Below, in pieces: positions 42,282-51,523 of a DNA stretch of 64,000 nucleotides. Both the position numbers and the translations under genes were made by a program. Below the pieces are notes generated by a model. The model had not been told where the DNA came from, ran no database searches, and worked only from the letters and a program-made list of their open reading frames with translations. This stretch comes from Rheinheimera maricola (lineage in GTDB: Bacteria > Pseudomonadota > Gammaproteobacteria > Enterobacterales > Alteromonadaceae): NCBI RefSeq assembly GCF_016918075.2, contig NZ_JAERPS020000004.1:124001-188000 (forward strand), read 5' to 3'. Position 1 is the stretch's first letter, and every line of letters starts with the position of its first letter.

Positions 42282-43152
42282 CTTACGCGATGCTAAAACA
42301 TGCCATTTGGAAGCTATCTTTGTCGACAAAGCTGCAAAAAGTGATACGCCTTCTGACCGGGATGAATTAGTTAAACGCCTGAAAGCTGCCTTAAATTTTG
42401 CTTATGATCATCCTAATGTTGAAAAACTTGAATTTGGCAGGTCGATTGAGAACCTTCGCAGAAACAGAGAGAGTTATCAACACTTGCCAAACTTAAAAAC
42501 ATACGTCAGTTACTTATGTAGAGCAGTTGAGTTAGGGTTATTTGATTTGGCTTTATTTATGACGCTGCAAGAGCAACTCTTTACCCGAGTGAACAAGTCG
42601 ATTTTATTGAGGAAAAATGACATAAAGTTTGACGAGTGTTTAGTCAAGATATTAGGGCACGAACATAAAAACATCAAAACCGCCTACTATTACTTTCCGG
42701 TACAGTTAATTCCTTTGCTTCAGGCTGTTATCGATAAACGTAGCGTTGATCAGCAACAGCTAAACCCATTTTTATTCCCCTCTGTGGTTAAAGACACGGT
42801 AAGTAAAAGCCACTTTTATGACGATTTTCATTTAGTACGAGCTTCTCTGGTCGCTTCATCTGGGCAAAAATCAGGGGAGGAGTTTTGTGAGCAGAGAGTT
42901 GAGTTTAATAAGTTTACATTTCATCGCTTACGCAATTTGAACTTGGACTTGTTGCAAAAAATTAATGTATGGGAGGGGCAGGCAGAGAAGGCTTTTAACC
43001 GCAAGGTTAGTGATAAAGCGAAAGCATACGAAGATTTATCACCTCGTCGTCAGCGTGAATTTAAAAGCGAAAAATACAAATACATTGCGTCTAAATACCC
43101 AGAGTATGATGATGCAGTTAAACGTCTCATAGCCCATTACAGCTCGAATTAA
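42184..43152 (+). CDS. Divergent tyrosine-recombinase-like C-terminal part
   Basis: This frame is open from 42184, but it makes most sense as the continuation of the preceding protein from about 42272, since no start with a ribosome-binding site exists at the junction. The later part resembles a tyrosine recombinase core: LFMTLQEQLFTRVNKSILLRKNDI in place of the GxRxxE box, AYYYFPVQLIPLL, and FTFHRLRNLNLDLL as an HxxR box. A tyrosine is available at AKAYEDL. The match is weak and the His/Trp box is unclear. It lies directly inside the right end of the island. Confidence 0.5.
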   Translation: MNSSIKIGLLKTLSAKREIYLNVTLTVKRGDLDLRDAKTCHLEAIFVDKAAKSDTPSDRDELVKRLKAALNFAYDHPNVEKLEFGRSIENLRRNRESYQHLPNLKTYVSYLCRAVELGLFDLALFMTLQEQLFTRVNKSILLRKNDIKFDECLVKILGHEHKNIKTAYYYFPVQLIPLLQAVIDKRSVDQQQLNPFLFPSVVKDTVSKSHFYDDFHLVRASLVASSGQKSGEEFCEQRVEFNKFTFHRLRNLNLDLLQKINVWEGQAEKAFNRKVSDKAKAYEDLSPRRQREFKSEKYKYIASKYPEYDDAVKRLIAHYSSN

Positions 43153-43353
43153 AGTGTCTGCAATTCTATCTCCTTACTACACCACTAAGAAAACCGGACT
43201 TGTGACAGGGTCGGACTGCGAGAAAACATTCTTAAACCAATTTGTTTGGTTTTTTCTTATGCTTGTATTGGTGTTAACCAGCCCAAACTACACTGGCAAC
43301 AGCTACGTAGAATACAAAGTATTGGACAAAAACGAATGCATGATTAAGATACA

Positions 43354-43379
43354 GGGTGTAAAAAAAGGTGTAAAAAAAT
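43354..43379 (+). promoter_or_regulatory. Integrase arm-type site pair, right end
   Basis: GGTGTAAAAA occurs twice in tandem (about 43355 and 43367), 50 bases inside the right repeat. It is the mirror of the motif pair inside the left repeat. Confidence 0.55.
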
Positions 43380-43428
43380 TTGCTGAAATCGCTACAGGCC
43401 TTGATTTTAAAGGCTTGCAGGGTAGGGG

Positions 43429-43446
43429 ATGGTGGCCCCAGCTGGA
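43429..43446 (+). repeat. Right attachment site, within the tRNA-Ile2 3' end
   Basis: ATGGTGGCCCCAGCTGGA, identical to 19786-19803. It covers the acceptor 3' strand, CCA and part of the T stem. Confidence 0.9.
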
Positions 43447-43506
43447 CTCGAACCAGCGACCGATCGATTATGAGTCGAGCGCTCTAACCAACTGAGCTAT
43501 GGGGCC
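43430..43506 (-). tRNA. tRNA-Ile2 with CAU anticodon
   Basis: A 77-nt tRNA including the encoded CCA. The acceptor GGCCCC pairs with GGGGCC, the D arm is AGCTCAGTTGGTTAGAGC, the anticodon CAT lies at 43470-43472, and the T loop is GGTTCGAGTCC. The sequence is very close to E. coli ileX (GGCCCC...GACUCAUAAUCG), the isoleucine tRNA whose C34 is changed to lysidine, rather than to elongator Met tRNA. It is restored by the island's right end and should be functional. Confidence 0.9.
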
Positions 43507-43641
43507 ATGTGAAACTTTTTTTAAATTTGCCTGGGTACATCCTGTAGCTTCATTCCGGCTCAACTATCCACGGTCTCGCCTTCGTGTCTTTTGGCGTGAC
43601 GTTAAGTCACCCCTCATCGCCTTGCGGCGACCGCCCCTCAG

Positions 43642-43661
43642 CCAACTGAGCTATGGGGGCC
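43642..43661 (-). pseudogene. tRNA-Ile2 5'-half relic
   Basis: On the minus strand GGCCCCCATAGCTCAGTTGG repeats the first 19 bases of the tRNA-Ile2 gene with one extra C, 135 bases upstream of the intact gene. After the D stem the match is lost. It is too incomplete to be a tRNA. Confidence 0.65.
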
Positions 43662-43778
43662 ACTTGGAACTTTTGTAGCGGCAGGCAGTATAAAAACTTT
43701 TGCAGCCTTTGTCATCCGGCTTGTTAGGCTAAGTGCAGTTGACTGCTGCTTTTTTAAGCTTTATGTCCATTTAAATAG

Positions 43779-43802
43779 AAAAGGCGCGGTTAAGCGCCTT
43801 TT
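43779..43802 (-). terminator. Terminator of the rpsU-dnaG-rpoD operon
   Basis: AAAAGGCGC (43779-43787), loop GGTTAA, GCGCCTTTT (43794-43802), starting 18 bases after the rpoD stop on the minus strand. Confidence 0.88.
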
Positions 43803-43819
43803 CTTGTCATTGCCAAATA

Positions 43820-45661
43820 TTACTCGTCGAGGAAGCTTTTTAATACTTCTGAACGTGAAGGGTGGCGCAGTTTACGCAGCGCTTTGGCTTCAATTTGACG
43901 AATACGCTCACGCGTTACGTCAAACTGCTTGCCCACTTCTTCTAAGGTATGGTCGGTATTCATGTCGATACCAAAGCGCATACGTAGTACTTTAGCTTCG
44001 CGGGCGGTTAAACCGGCCAATACTTCATTGGTAGCGTTTTTCAAGCTCTCCATGGTAGCAGAGTCCAACGGTGATTCACCGGTGGCATCTTCGATAAAGT
44101 CTCCCAGATGCGAGTCTTCATCGTCACCAATCGGTGTTTCCATTGAAATAGGCTCTTTGGCGATTTTCAACACCTTGCGGATTTTATCTTCTGGCATTTG
44201 CATGCGCTCTGATAATTCTTCTGGTGATGGCTCGCGGCCCATTTCCTGCAACATCTGCCGGGAAATACGATTCAGCTTGTTGATGGTTTCAATCATATGC
44301 ACCGGAATACGGATAGTGCGAGCCTGATCCGCGATAGAGCGGGTGATAGCTTGACGGATCCACCAGGTGGCATAGGTTGAAAATTTATAACCACGACGGT
44401 ATTCAAACTTATCCACCGCTTTCATCAAGCCGATATTACCTTCCTGAATTAAATCAAGGAACTGTAAACCACGGTTGGTGTATTTTTTCGCGATAGAAAT
44501 AACCAAACGTAAGTTAGCTTCAACCATCTCTTTTTTAGCTCGGCGGGCTTTGGCCTCACCAATCGACATGCGGCGGTTGATATCTTTAATTTTAAAGATA
44601 CTTAAGCCGGTTTCTTCTTCTACTTTTTTTAGCTTTTCAATGCTGCGTACCAGCTCTTCCTGCATGTCTTGCAGTTTGGCGGAGTATGGCTTGTTGGCGG
44701 CAATTTCGGCACTTAACCAGGCAGTAGACGTTTCAGAACCAGTAAAAGCTTTAACGAAGTTTTTCTTCGGCATTTTAGCGTATTCAACGCAATGCTTCAT
44801 TACTATGCGTTCTTGTACCCGCACGCGATCCATCATTTCGCGCATGTTTTTAACCAGGCGGTCAAATTGCTTTGGTACCAGGCGGAAACAACGGAATACT
44901 TCGCTTAATTTTTCAATTTCGACTTTGGTGGTTGCGTGTTCGCGGCCATTTTGTACGATAGAGTTACGGGTAACTTCGTACTGAGTACGCAGTTCACCAA
45001 ACTTCTCACGCGCCATTTCTGGATCGGGGCCGGTGTCGCCGTCGTCAGAATCACCGTCTTCATCTTCGTCATCATCGCTGTCGTTGTCATCCAGCTGATC
45101 TTCCGGCACGTCAGAGCCGATATGGCTACCCGCTATTGGTGCTTCGTCAACGTCGTTCGGGTCAATAAAGGCAGTTACGATGTCACTTAAGCGGATTTCT
45201 TCAGCTTCGTATTTATCCCACTGCTCTAGCAGATAAGTGATAGCTTCAGGGTATTCGGCTACTGAGCTTTGTACTGTGTTGATACCGTCTTCAATCCGCT
45301 TGGCGATATCAATTTCGCCCTCGCGGGTTAACAGTTCAACGGTGCCCATTTCACGCATGTACATCCGTACCGGGTCGGTAGTGCGGCCCAGTTCTTTGTC
45401 CACGCTCACCAGAGCCTGAGCTGCCTCTTCCACGGCGTCTTCATCTGTGGTGGCATCTGTCATGATCAGATCATCGGCATCCGGGGCGGTTTCAAACACC
45501 TGGATCCCCATGTCATTGATCATGCGGATAATGTCTTCTATCTGATCAGAATCGATAATGTCTTGTGGCAGGTGATCATTCACCTCAGCAAAGGTCAGAT
45601 ACCCTTGCTCTTTACCTTTGATGATCAGGAGTTTTAACTGCGACTGAGGATTTTGCTCCAT
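43820..45661 (-). CDS. rpoD: RNA polymerase sigma-70 factor RpoD
   Basis: A 613-aa primary sigma factor. Region 1.1 is at the N-terminus, an acidic spacer ([19 protein letters not shown]) lies near residue 200, the region 2 core contains [20 protein letters not shown] and [11 protein letters not shown], and region 4.2 contains [19 protein letters not shown]. The end LKSFLDE is typical. Length matches E. coli RpoD. It is the last gene of the macromolecular synthesis operon, 84 bases after dnaG. Confidence 0.98.
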   Translation of the reverse strand: MEQNPQSQLKLLIIKGKEQGYLTFAEVNDHLPQDIIDSDQIEDIIRMINDMGIQVFETAPDADDLIMTDATTDEDAVEEAAQALVSVDKELGRTTDPVRMYMREMGTVELLTREGEIDIAKRIEDGINTVQSSVAEYPEAITYLLEQWDKYEAEEIRLSDIVTAFIDPNDVDEAPIAGSHIGSDVPEDQLDDNDSDDDEDEDGDSDDGDTGPDPEMAREKFGELRTQYEVTRNSIVQNGREHATTKVEIEKLSEVFRCFRLVPKQFDRLVKNMREMMDRVRVQERIVMKHCVEYAKMPKKNFVKAFTGSETSTAWLSAEIAANKPYSAKLQDMQEELVRSIEKLKKVEEETGLSIFKIKDINRRMSIGEAKARRAKKEMVEANLRLVISIAKKYTNRGLQFLDLIQEGNIGLMKAVDKFEYRRGYKFSTYATWWIRQAITRSIADQARTIRIPVHMIETINKLNRISRQMLQEMGREPSPEELSERMQMPEDKIRKVLKIAKEPISMETPIGDDEDSHLGDFIEDATGESPLDSATMESLKNATNEVLAGLTAREAKVLRMRFGIDMNTDHTLEEVGKQFDVTRERIRQIEAKALRKLRHPSRSEVLKSFLDE

Positions 45662-45745
45662 AGAGACTTATCTTCCACCAATTTGATTAATGTAAAATTG
45701 CGAACTAGCGATTATAACAAAGCGCGGCTTTTCTAGCCAGCCGCA

Positions 45746-47500
45746 TTAGTTCACAAGCTTTGGTTTTTTGCTTTTCAGTGCTTGCAACAACAGTTTGTAT
45801 TCGTGCCATTCGGCCTTGCTTAACTGCTGCAGCTTATCTTTTCTTTCCAGTGCTTCCAGCCGTTGTTGTAAATACTGATCCTCTATTGAGTGAAAAGTAT
45901 CAACAAATTCTTGCGATAATTGCTCTTGCTCAATCTGGTGATCCCAGGCTGCCAGTGTCATTAAAATGCTGTGCTCGGGTAAATCACGCCAATGTTCTAT
46001 CAATTGTGCTGTTGTTAAATCAGGCTGTTGTTGCAAGCGTTGCTGCAAAGACAGCAGTAAGCCAATACCGGGAATATTCGCCTCACCCAGTTCCGGCGCA
46101 TCAGGCATCACCCTAGCTAAATTGGGGTACTGTAGCAATAAACCAATAGCGCGGCGCATCGGAGTTATTTTCATTGCGGCAGGTTTTACCCGGTTTGCCG
46201 CTCTACTAACTACTGTTTTGCTGCGTTCACGCGGCTTACCCAGCAGGTTTGCCAGTTTGTCGCTTAAACTATCACGATAAAATTCACTGGGTATTTGTTT
46301 GATAAGTTCTGCCGCTTTTACCGACAACGCCGATTTACCGGCATCGGTGGCGGGGTCAAACTCTTGCACTAAGTGCTCGAAAAAATACTGGTTCAGAGGT
46401 ACGGCGTTGGCTATACGTTGCAAAAAAGTGTCTTTGCCTTCTTTCTGTACCAATGAATCCGGGTCTTCACCGTCGGGTAAAAATACAAAATTTAATTCTA
46501 CGCCGTCTTTCAGTTGCGGCAGGGCACTTTGCAAAGCACGCCAGGCGGCATCGCGACCGGCACGGTCACCGTCGTAACAGCACACCACCTTCGGTGTATA
46601 GCGAAACAGCGTATGCATATGATCCGAGGTGGTGGCAGTGCCTAAGCAGGCTACCGCAAAGCGGATATCGTGCTCTGCCAGTGCAACCACATCCATGTAA
46701 CCTTCAACCACCAGTATTTGTTCGACATGGCCAGGTTGTTGGCGTACCTCATACAGGCCATACAATTCGCGGCCTTTGTGAAACAACCGGCTTTCTGGTG
46801 AGTTTAAATACTTAGGTGTGCCATCACCCAGTACCCGGCCACCAAAGGCGATAACGCGGCCGCGCTTGTCGCGTATGGGAAACATCAAACGTTCGCGGAA
46901 AAAATCATACTCCCGGCCATTATCGTTACGGTTAATCAGCCGCAATTCAAACAACTGATCACGAAGGGCTTTGTTATTAGTTGGGCTTAGCCGTTTTAGT
47001 AAGTTATCCCAGCCGTCGGGCGCGTAGCCAATGGCAAAATCAGCCAGCGTCTTCGCCGTTAAGCCGCGCTTGGCGACATATTGCTGTACCATGGCGGCGT
47101 TTGGGTGGTTTTGCAGTTGCTGCTGATAAAATTCGGCGGCTTGCTGCATCAAGTGATAATCATCGGCTTGTGCTGCCGGGCGCTTTGGGCCCGTGCCTTG
47201 CTCGCGCGGTACTTCAAGATGATGCTGTTGCGCTAGTTCTTCAATGGCTTCAACAAATTCGAGTTGTTCAAATTCCATCATAAAGCTAATGGCATTGCCA
47301 TGTGCACCACAACCAAAGCAATGGTAGAACTGTTTATCCTGACTAACGGTAAAAGACGGCGATTTTTCACTGTGGAACGGACAGCAGGCAGCGTAATTTC
47401 TACCGGCTTTTTTTAGCGGTACGCGTTGATCAATCAATTCAACGATGTCGGTACGGGCCAACAACTCGTCGATAAACTGTTTGGGGATTTGTCCTGCCAC
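45746..47500 (-). CDS. dnaG: DNA primase DnaG
   Basis: A 584-aa primase making RNA primers at the fork. The N-terminal zinc finger is CPFHSEKSPSF with YHCFGCGAHG. The TOPRIM core is around VVEGYMDVVALAEH, with DGDRAGRDAA holding the metal-binding acids. The C-terminal helicase-interaction region ends KSKKPKLVN. It sits between rpsU and rpoD as in most gammaproteobacteria. Confidence 0.98.
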   Translation of the reverse strand: MAGQIPKQFIDELLARTDIVELIDQRVPLKKAGRNYAACCPFHSEKSPSFTVSQDKQFYHCFGCGAHGNAISFMMEFEQLEFVEAIEELAQQHHLEVPREQGTGPKRPAAQADDYHLMQQAAEFYQQQLQNHPNAAMVQQYVAKRGLTAKTLADFAIGYAPDGWDNLLKRLSPTNNKALRDQLFELRLINRNDNGREYDFFRERLMFPIRDKRGRVIAFGGRVLGDGTPKYLNSPESRLFHKGRELYGLYEVRQQPGHVEQILVVEGYMDVVALAEHDIRFAVACLGTATTSDHMHTLFRYTPKVVCCYDGDRAGRDAAWRALQSALPQLKDGVELNFVFLPDGEDPDSLVQKEGKDTFLQRIANAVPLNQYFFEHLVQEFDPATDAGKSALSVKAAELIKQIPSEFYRDSLSDKLANLLGKPRERSKTVVSRAANRVKPAAMKITPMRRAIGLLLQYPNLARVMPDAPELGEANIPGIGLLLSLQQRLQQQPDLTTAQLIEHWRDLPEHSILMTLAAWDHQIEQEQLSQEFVDTFHSIEDQYLQQRLEALERKDKLQQLSKAEWHEYKLLLQALKSKKPKLVN

Positions 47501-47533
47501 CTTTTTCCTTCGGCGTTATTCAGAAAAAGACAA

Positions 47534-47554
47534 ACCGTGCCTTGCGGGCACGGT
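47534..47554 (-). terminator. Attenuating hairpin between rpsU and dnaG
   Basis: ACCGTGCC-TTGC-GGGCACGGT, followed on the minus strand by TTGTCTTTTT. A partial terminator at this place lets rpsU be made in excess over dnaG in E. coli; position and shape fit the same role. Confidence 0.75.
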
Positions 47555-47669
47555 ATGCAGATGTCGACTTTGCGCTGTTACATCGGGCTGATTTGCTGTT
47601 AGCATTGCTGGCATAATTTGCGCAGCAGGCAGCACCGGTGTCGCTAAGCGAGACTAAAACCCGTTAGGC

Positions 47670-47885
47670 TTAGTACAGCTTGATGCGACGTGCGTTTTCG
47701 CGAGACAGCTTCTTAGCATGACGCTTAACAGCTGCTGCTTTTTTACGCTTACGGATCCAAGTTGGCTTCTCGTAGAATTCTTTTGCGCGAACGTCAGCTA
47801 ATACACCAGCTTTTTCGCAAGAGCGCTTGAAACGACGTAATGCTACGTCAAACGGTTCGTTTTCTTTTACTTTAACAACAGGCAT
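47670..47885 (-). CDS. rpsU: 30S ribosomal protein S21
   Basis: A 71-aa basic protein ([21 protein letters not shown] at the start, ENARRIKLY at the end), identical in length to E. coli S21. It is involved in translation initiation on the small subunit. It is the first gene of the operon and is divergent from tsaD. Confidence 0.98.
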   Translation of the reverse strand: MPVVKVKENEPFDVALRRFKRSCEKAGVLADVRAKEFYEKPTWIRKRKKAAAVKRHAKKLSRENARRIKLY

Positions 47886-48065
47886 TAAATTCTCACCTCA
47901 GGGCCAAATTGGTTATCTGTGAACCAATACGATTAAAAATGGTGCGGCATTTTACGCAAAAAGACAGGACGATGTAAAGCAGTTCTGCGATCTAAATCCG
48001 ATCCTCTGGCTCTGAGTGACCTGAGCCGATACAATAGACGCCATTTTAGCGGATTTGAGACACAG

Positions 48066-49079
48066 ATGCGAGTTTTAGGTATAGAAACATCATGCGATGA
48101 AACCGGCATTGCAATATATGATGATCAGCGCGGATTATTAAGCCATGTACTGTATAGCCAGATCCCTTTACATGCCGATTACGGTGGTGTAGTACCTGAG
48201 CTGGCATCGCGTGACCATATCCGCAAAACCATACCGTTAATTAAGCAAGCATTGCTCGAGGCAGACTGTACTGCCGCCGATATTGACGGCGTAGCCTACA
48301 CTGCCGGCCCGGGGTTGGCTGGTGCGTTGCTGGTAGGTGCTGCTATCGGCCGTTCTTTGGCAATGGCCTGGAATAAGCCGGCACTGGCAGTGCATCATAT
48401 GGAAGGCCATTTACTGGCGCCGATGCTGGAAGCTAATCCGCCTCAGTTTCCGTTTTTAGCGCTGTTGGTATCTGGTGGTCATACCCAGTTGGTGGGTGTT
48501 GAAGGTATCGGTCGCTATGAGCTATTGGGCGAGTCTATAGATGACGCTGCCGGTGAAGCCTTTGATAAAACCGCCAAGTTAATGGGGCTGGATTATCCTG
48601 GCGGGCCGTTGTTGGCTAAGCTGGCTACGCAGGGAGACAGTAAAAAGTATAAGTTTCCGCGGCCAATGACCGACCGGCCCGGCTTGGATTTCAGCTTTAG
48701 CGGTTTAAAAACCTCAGCGGCGAATGTCATAGCCAAAGAGGGCAGTAGTTCACAGGTGCAAGCCGATATCGCGGCCTCTTTTCAGCAGGCTGTGGTCGAT
48801 ACCTTAGTCATTAAATGTGAGCGGGCGCTGCAGCAAACCGGCTACAAACGCCTGGTGATTGCCGGCGGCGTGAGCGCCAATACGTCGCTACAGCAGCAAT
48901 TAGCGCAGTTACTTAAGCGCCATGGCGGTGAGGTGTTTTATCCGCGTAAAGAGTTTTGCACTGATAATGGCGCCATGATAGCGCTGGCGGGGTATTACCG
49001 TTTAGCGGCGGGGCAGCAGCAGGATTTAACTATCGGCGTAACACCGCGCTGGCCAATGCAGCAGTTGCCGGCGGTTTAA
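48066..49079 (+). CDS. tsaD: tRNA threonylcarbamoyladenosine synthesis protein TsaD
   Basis: A 337-aa protein for t6A37 modification of ANN-decoding tRNAs. The N-terminus [19 protein letters not shown], the metal-binding [14 protein letters not shown] and the later GGVSANTSL and [13 protein letters not shown] are all conserved. It acts with TsaB, TsaE and TsaC. It is divergent from rpsU, a common layout. Confidence 0.97.
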   Translation: MRVLGIETSCDETGIAIYDDQRGLLSHVLYSQIPLHADYGGVVPELASRDHIRKTIPLIKQALLEADCTAADIDGVAYTAGPGLAGALLVGAAIGRSLAMAWNKPALAVHHMEGHLLAPMLEANPPQFPFLALLVSGGHTQLVGVEGIGRYELLGESIDDAAGEAFDKTAKLMGLDYPGGPLLAKLATQGDSKKYKFPRPMTDRPGLDFSFSGLKTSAANVIAKEGSSSQVQADIAASFQQAVVDTLVIKCERALQQTGYKRLVIAGGVSANTSLQQQLAQLLKRHGGEVFYPRKEFCTDNGAMIALAGYYRLAAGQQQDLTIGVTPRWPMQQLPAV

Positions 49080-49133
49080 TGATGTACCGCGACAGTCAGC
49101 AGTGGGGGCTTCGGTTGCAACTCCCACTCTGGC

Positions 49134-49739
49134 TCACTCCCTGATCCGTTGGCTTTTATTCCAGACTTTACTTTCCTTACCTTGCCACAACCGGACGATA
49201 TTATGGCGGTGGCGTAAAATAATCAGGATGCTCAACATTAGTACCGGAATAGTGTACAGCGGTTTAATAAACCAGGTGAAAAGCGGCGCCAAGCTTACGG
49301 TAACAATAGCCGCCAGCGAAGAGTAGCCGCTTAGAGCAACCAGAATAATCCAACTGAGGATGAGTAATCCTGCCAGATCCAAGCCAATTGGCATCATAGC
49401 GCCAAAGGCGGTGGCGACAGCTTTACCGCCTTTAAAGCCAAAAAAAAGCGGGAAAATATGTCCCAGGCAGGCAGCAATACCAATTAGCCCGAGGTATAGC
49501 GGTTCAATTTTTAAGAAATAGGAACCCCACACCGGAATAGTGCCTTTTAATATATCAAATACCAATACTAATACTGCTGGCAGTTTACCACCTAAACGCA
49601 GCACATTAGTGGCGCCGGGGTTGCAGGAACCATGTAAGCGGGGATCGGGTAAGCGAAACAGCTTACTAACCAGCACTGCCGACGAAATAGAGCCCAAAAG
49701 ATAAGCGGCCAGCAGCATAATTCCAATCAGCGGGGTCAT
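49134..49739 (-). CDS. plsY: Glycerol-3-phosphate acyltransferase PlsY
   Basis: A 201-aa inner-membrane enzyme that transfers acyl groups from acyl-phosphate to glycerol 3-phosphate, the first step of phospholipid synthesis. Five hydrophobic helices; motifs [29 protein letters not shown] and [18 protein letters not shown] match the active-site loops. It is convergent with tsaD and divergent from folB. Confidence 0.96.
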   Translation of the reverse strand: MTPLIGIMLLAAYLLGSISSAVLVSKLFRLPDPRLHGSCNPGATNVLRLGGKLPAVLVLVFDILKGTIPVWGSYFLKIEPLYLGLIGIAACLGHIFPLFFGFKGGKAVATAFGAMMPIGLDLAGLLILSWIILVALSGYSSLAAIVTVSLAPLFTWFIKPLYTIPVLMLSILIILRHRHNIVRLWQGKESKVWNKSQRIRE

Positions 49740-49877
49740 TAAGGCGGTTCCTCAGCACCAGTTTTTACGTTAAGATTGCAGCCTGATTCAAGGCCTGCAG
49801 AGTTTAGGGTTTTCGCGGTTTTTCCTATCCGACCAGCCTACCTGAAACGAGAAATAACGCAATGCGGATGTAACTGA

Positions 49878-50231
49878 ATGGACATAGTTTTTATAAAACA
49901 GCTACAAGTTGATACCGTGATCGGTGTTTACGACTGGGAAAAAACCATTCAGCAACGCTTATTGCTTGATCTGGCACTAACAAGTGATCAGCGTGAAGCT
50001 GCGGCTAACGATGATATAAAACTCACGTTGGATTACGCTGTTATTGCAGAGAAAGTTACCACGCTGATTACTGCACAACCGATAGAATTGATTGAAACAG
50101 TGGCAGAGCGGGTGGCGCAGATGTTGTTAGCAGACTTTGCCACTTGTTCAGTTGATGTAACAGTAAGCAAACCCGGCGCAGTGCCTCAGGCACAAACTGT
50201 GGGTGTGCGTATTGTGCGGAGCCGCAGTTAA
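49878..50231 (+). CDS. folB: Dihydroneopterin aldolase FolB
   Basis: A 117-aa folate-synthesis enzyme. The N-terminal IKQLQVDTVIGVYDWEK holds the conserved active-site Glu, and IELIETVAERVAQ and KPGAVPQAQTVGV follow as in the family. It cleaves dihydroneopterin to hydroxymethyl-dihydropterin. The folK start overlaps its stop by one base. Confidence 0.96.
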   Translation: MDIVFIKQLQVDTVIGVYDWEKTIQQRLLLDLALTSDQREAAANDDIKLTLDYAVIAEKVTTLITAQPIELIETVAERVAQMLLADFATCSVDVTVSKPGAVPQAQTVGVRIVRSRS

Positions 50232-50716
50232 TGGCGCAGATTTACATCAGTATCGGCAGCAACGCTAACCGGAGCTTTCATATTCAGGCGGCAGTAAGCG
50301 CCCTGATACAATACTTCGGCCCATTGCAGTTGTCGTCGGTATATGAAAGTGAAGCGGTCGGTTTTAACGGCGACCCGTTTTACAACATGGTAGCGGCTGC
50401 CAATACCGATTTGGCCATCGCAGACTGTGTCGCATTGTTTAAGCAAATTGAAGACAGTTATGGTCGAGACCGCACAGCGGCTAAGTTTAGCGGCCGTACC
50501 TTAGATTTAGATTTGTTAACCTATGACGATGTTATTTGCCAGCAACCGGTTGAACTACCACGGGCTGAAATTACCGAAAATGCTTTTGTGTTATGGCCGC
50601 TGGCCGAGCTTGCGCCAGAGGTTATCCATCCTGGCAGTGGCCAGAGTTACGCAGCATTGTGGCAGCAATACCCAAAACAGCAAAAAATATGGCCGGTGCC
50701 ATTTAATTGGGAGTAA
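50231..50716 (+). CDS. folK: Hydroxymethyldihydropterin pyrophosphokinase FolK
   Basis: A 161-aa kinase for the next folate step. YISIGSNANRSFHIQAAV at the N-terminus and GRTLDLDLLTYDD with its Mg-binding Asp pair identify it; PRAEITENAFVLWPLAELAP follows. It is translationally coupled to folB, and uppP begins 3 bases later. Confidence 0.96.
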   Translation: MAQIYISIGSNANRSFHIQAAVSALIQYFGPLQLSSVYESEAVGFNGDPFYNMVAAANTDLAIADCVALFKQIEDSYGRDRTAAKFSGRTLDLDLLTYDDVICQQPVELPRAEITENAFVLWPLAELAPEVIHPGSGQSYAALWQQYPKQQKIWPVPFNWE

Positions 50717-50719
50717 GCA

Positions 50720-51523
50720 GTGAGTACAGTGGAAGTTATTATTTTAGCTATTATTCAGGGGCTTACCGAGTTTTTACCTATTTCATCCTCTGCTCATCTC
50801 ATTTTGCCCTCTGCTGTATTTGGATGGCAGGATCAGGGGCTAGTATTTGATGTTGCTGTGCATGTTGGCACCTTGCTAGCGGTAATGTTGTATTTTCGGC
50901 GTGATATCAGTCAGTTAACGCTGGGCTGGTTTCAGAGCCTGGCTGGTAAGCATAGCACCGAGAGTAAGCTGGCCTGGTGGGTGATATTAGCCACCATTCC
51001 GGCCGGTTTAGCTGGTTTACTGGCTGCTGATTTGATAGAGACCTTCCTGCGTTCGCCGTATGTTATCGCTATAACTACCATCGTATTTGGCTTAGCACTA
51101 TGGCTGGCAGATGCCACGGCAAAGCAAGTGCAAAGCATGCAGCAGTTGAGCTGGAAGCAAGCGTTGTTAATTGGTATAGCGCAGGCTATCGCTTTGATCC
51201 CGGGGACGTCGCGCTCAGGTATTACCATGACGGCAGCGCTGATGCTGGGGCTGGACAGAGTCAGTGCTGCACGGTTTTCGTTTTTATTGTCTATTCCTAT
51301 TATCATATTAAGCGGTGGCTATCAGGGCAGCAAATTGCTGGCAGAGCCCACCCACTATGATATTACCGCCATACTGCTGGGCACCGGTTTGTCTTTTGTC
51401 AGCGCTTTTATTTGTATTCACTTATTTTTAAAAGTTATAGAGCGCATGGGCATGTTACCGTTTGTTATTTACCGGCTGATATTGGGCGTCGTGTTGTTAT
51501 TGGTATTAAACGGTGCTGTTTAA
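50720..51523 (+). CDS. uppP: Undecaprenyl-diphosphate phosphatase UppP (BacA)
   Basis: A 267-aa integral membrane phosphatase recycling the lipid carrier for cell-wall synthesis. Conserved regions: [18 protein letters not shown] with the catalytic Glu and Ser/His, and [19 protein letters not shown] with the catalytic Arg. The GTG start has GGGAG upstream. It overlaps the convergent cca gene by 4 bases. Confidence 0.96.
   Translation: MSTVEVIILAIIQGLTEFLPISSSAHLILPSAVFGWQDQGLVFDVAVHVGTLLAVMLYFRRDISQLTLGWFQSLAGKHSTESKLAWWVILATIPAGLAGLLAADLIETFLRSPYVIAITTIVFGLALWLADATAKQVQSMQQLSWKQALLIGIAQAIALIPGTSRSGITMTAALMLGLDRVSAARFSFLLSIPIIILSGGYQGSKLLAEPTHYDITAILLGTGLSFVSAFICIHLFLKVIERMGMLPFVIYRLILGVVLLLVLNGAV

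Larger units (their letters stand above)
19786..43446. mobile_element. 23.7-kb genomic island integrated in tRNA-Ile2
   Basis: The ends are an identical 18-bp direct repeat. The right copy is the 3' end of an intact tRNA-Ile2 gene, and the left copy has no tRNA attached, which is the expected product of site-specific insertion into a tRNA 3' end. An integrase gene lies 108 bases inside the left repeat and reads inward. Paired GTGTAAA motifs lie 50-60 bases inside each repeat. The interior is visibly more AT-rich than the flanks and holds mostly defence-type cargo. No conjugation or capsid genes are recognised, so it is a mobilisable or defective island. Confidence 0.9.

Noticed and set aside
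19911..43152. CRISPR array in the island
   Set aside because: No regularly spaced direct repeats or cas genes were seen.
19786..43446. Island as a prophage or conjugative element
   Set aside because: No capsid, portal, terminase, relaxase or type IV secretion genes were recognised.
43154..43495. A 113-codon frame before and across the tRNA
   Set aside because: It runs through the arm motifs and the tRNA gene antisense; it has no ribosome-binding site and the residue pattern of translated tRNA.
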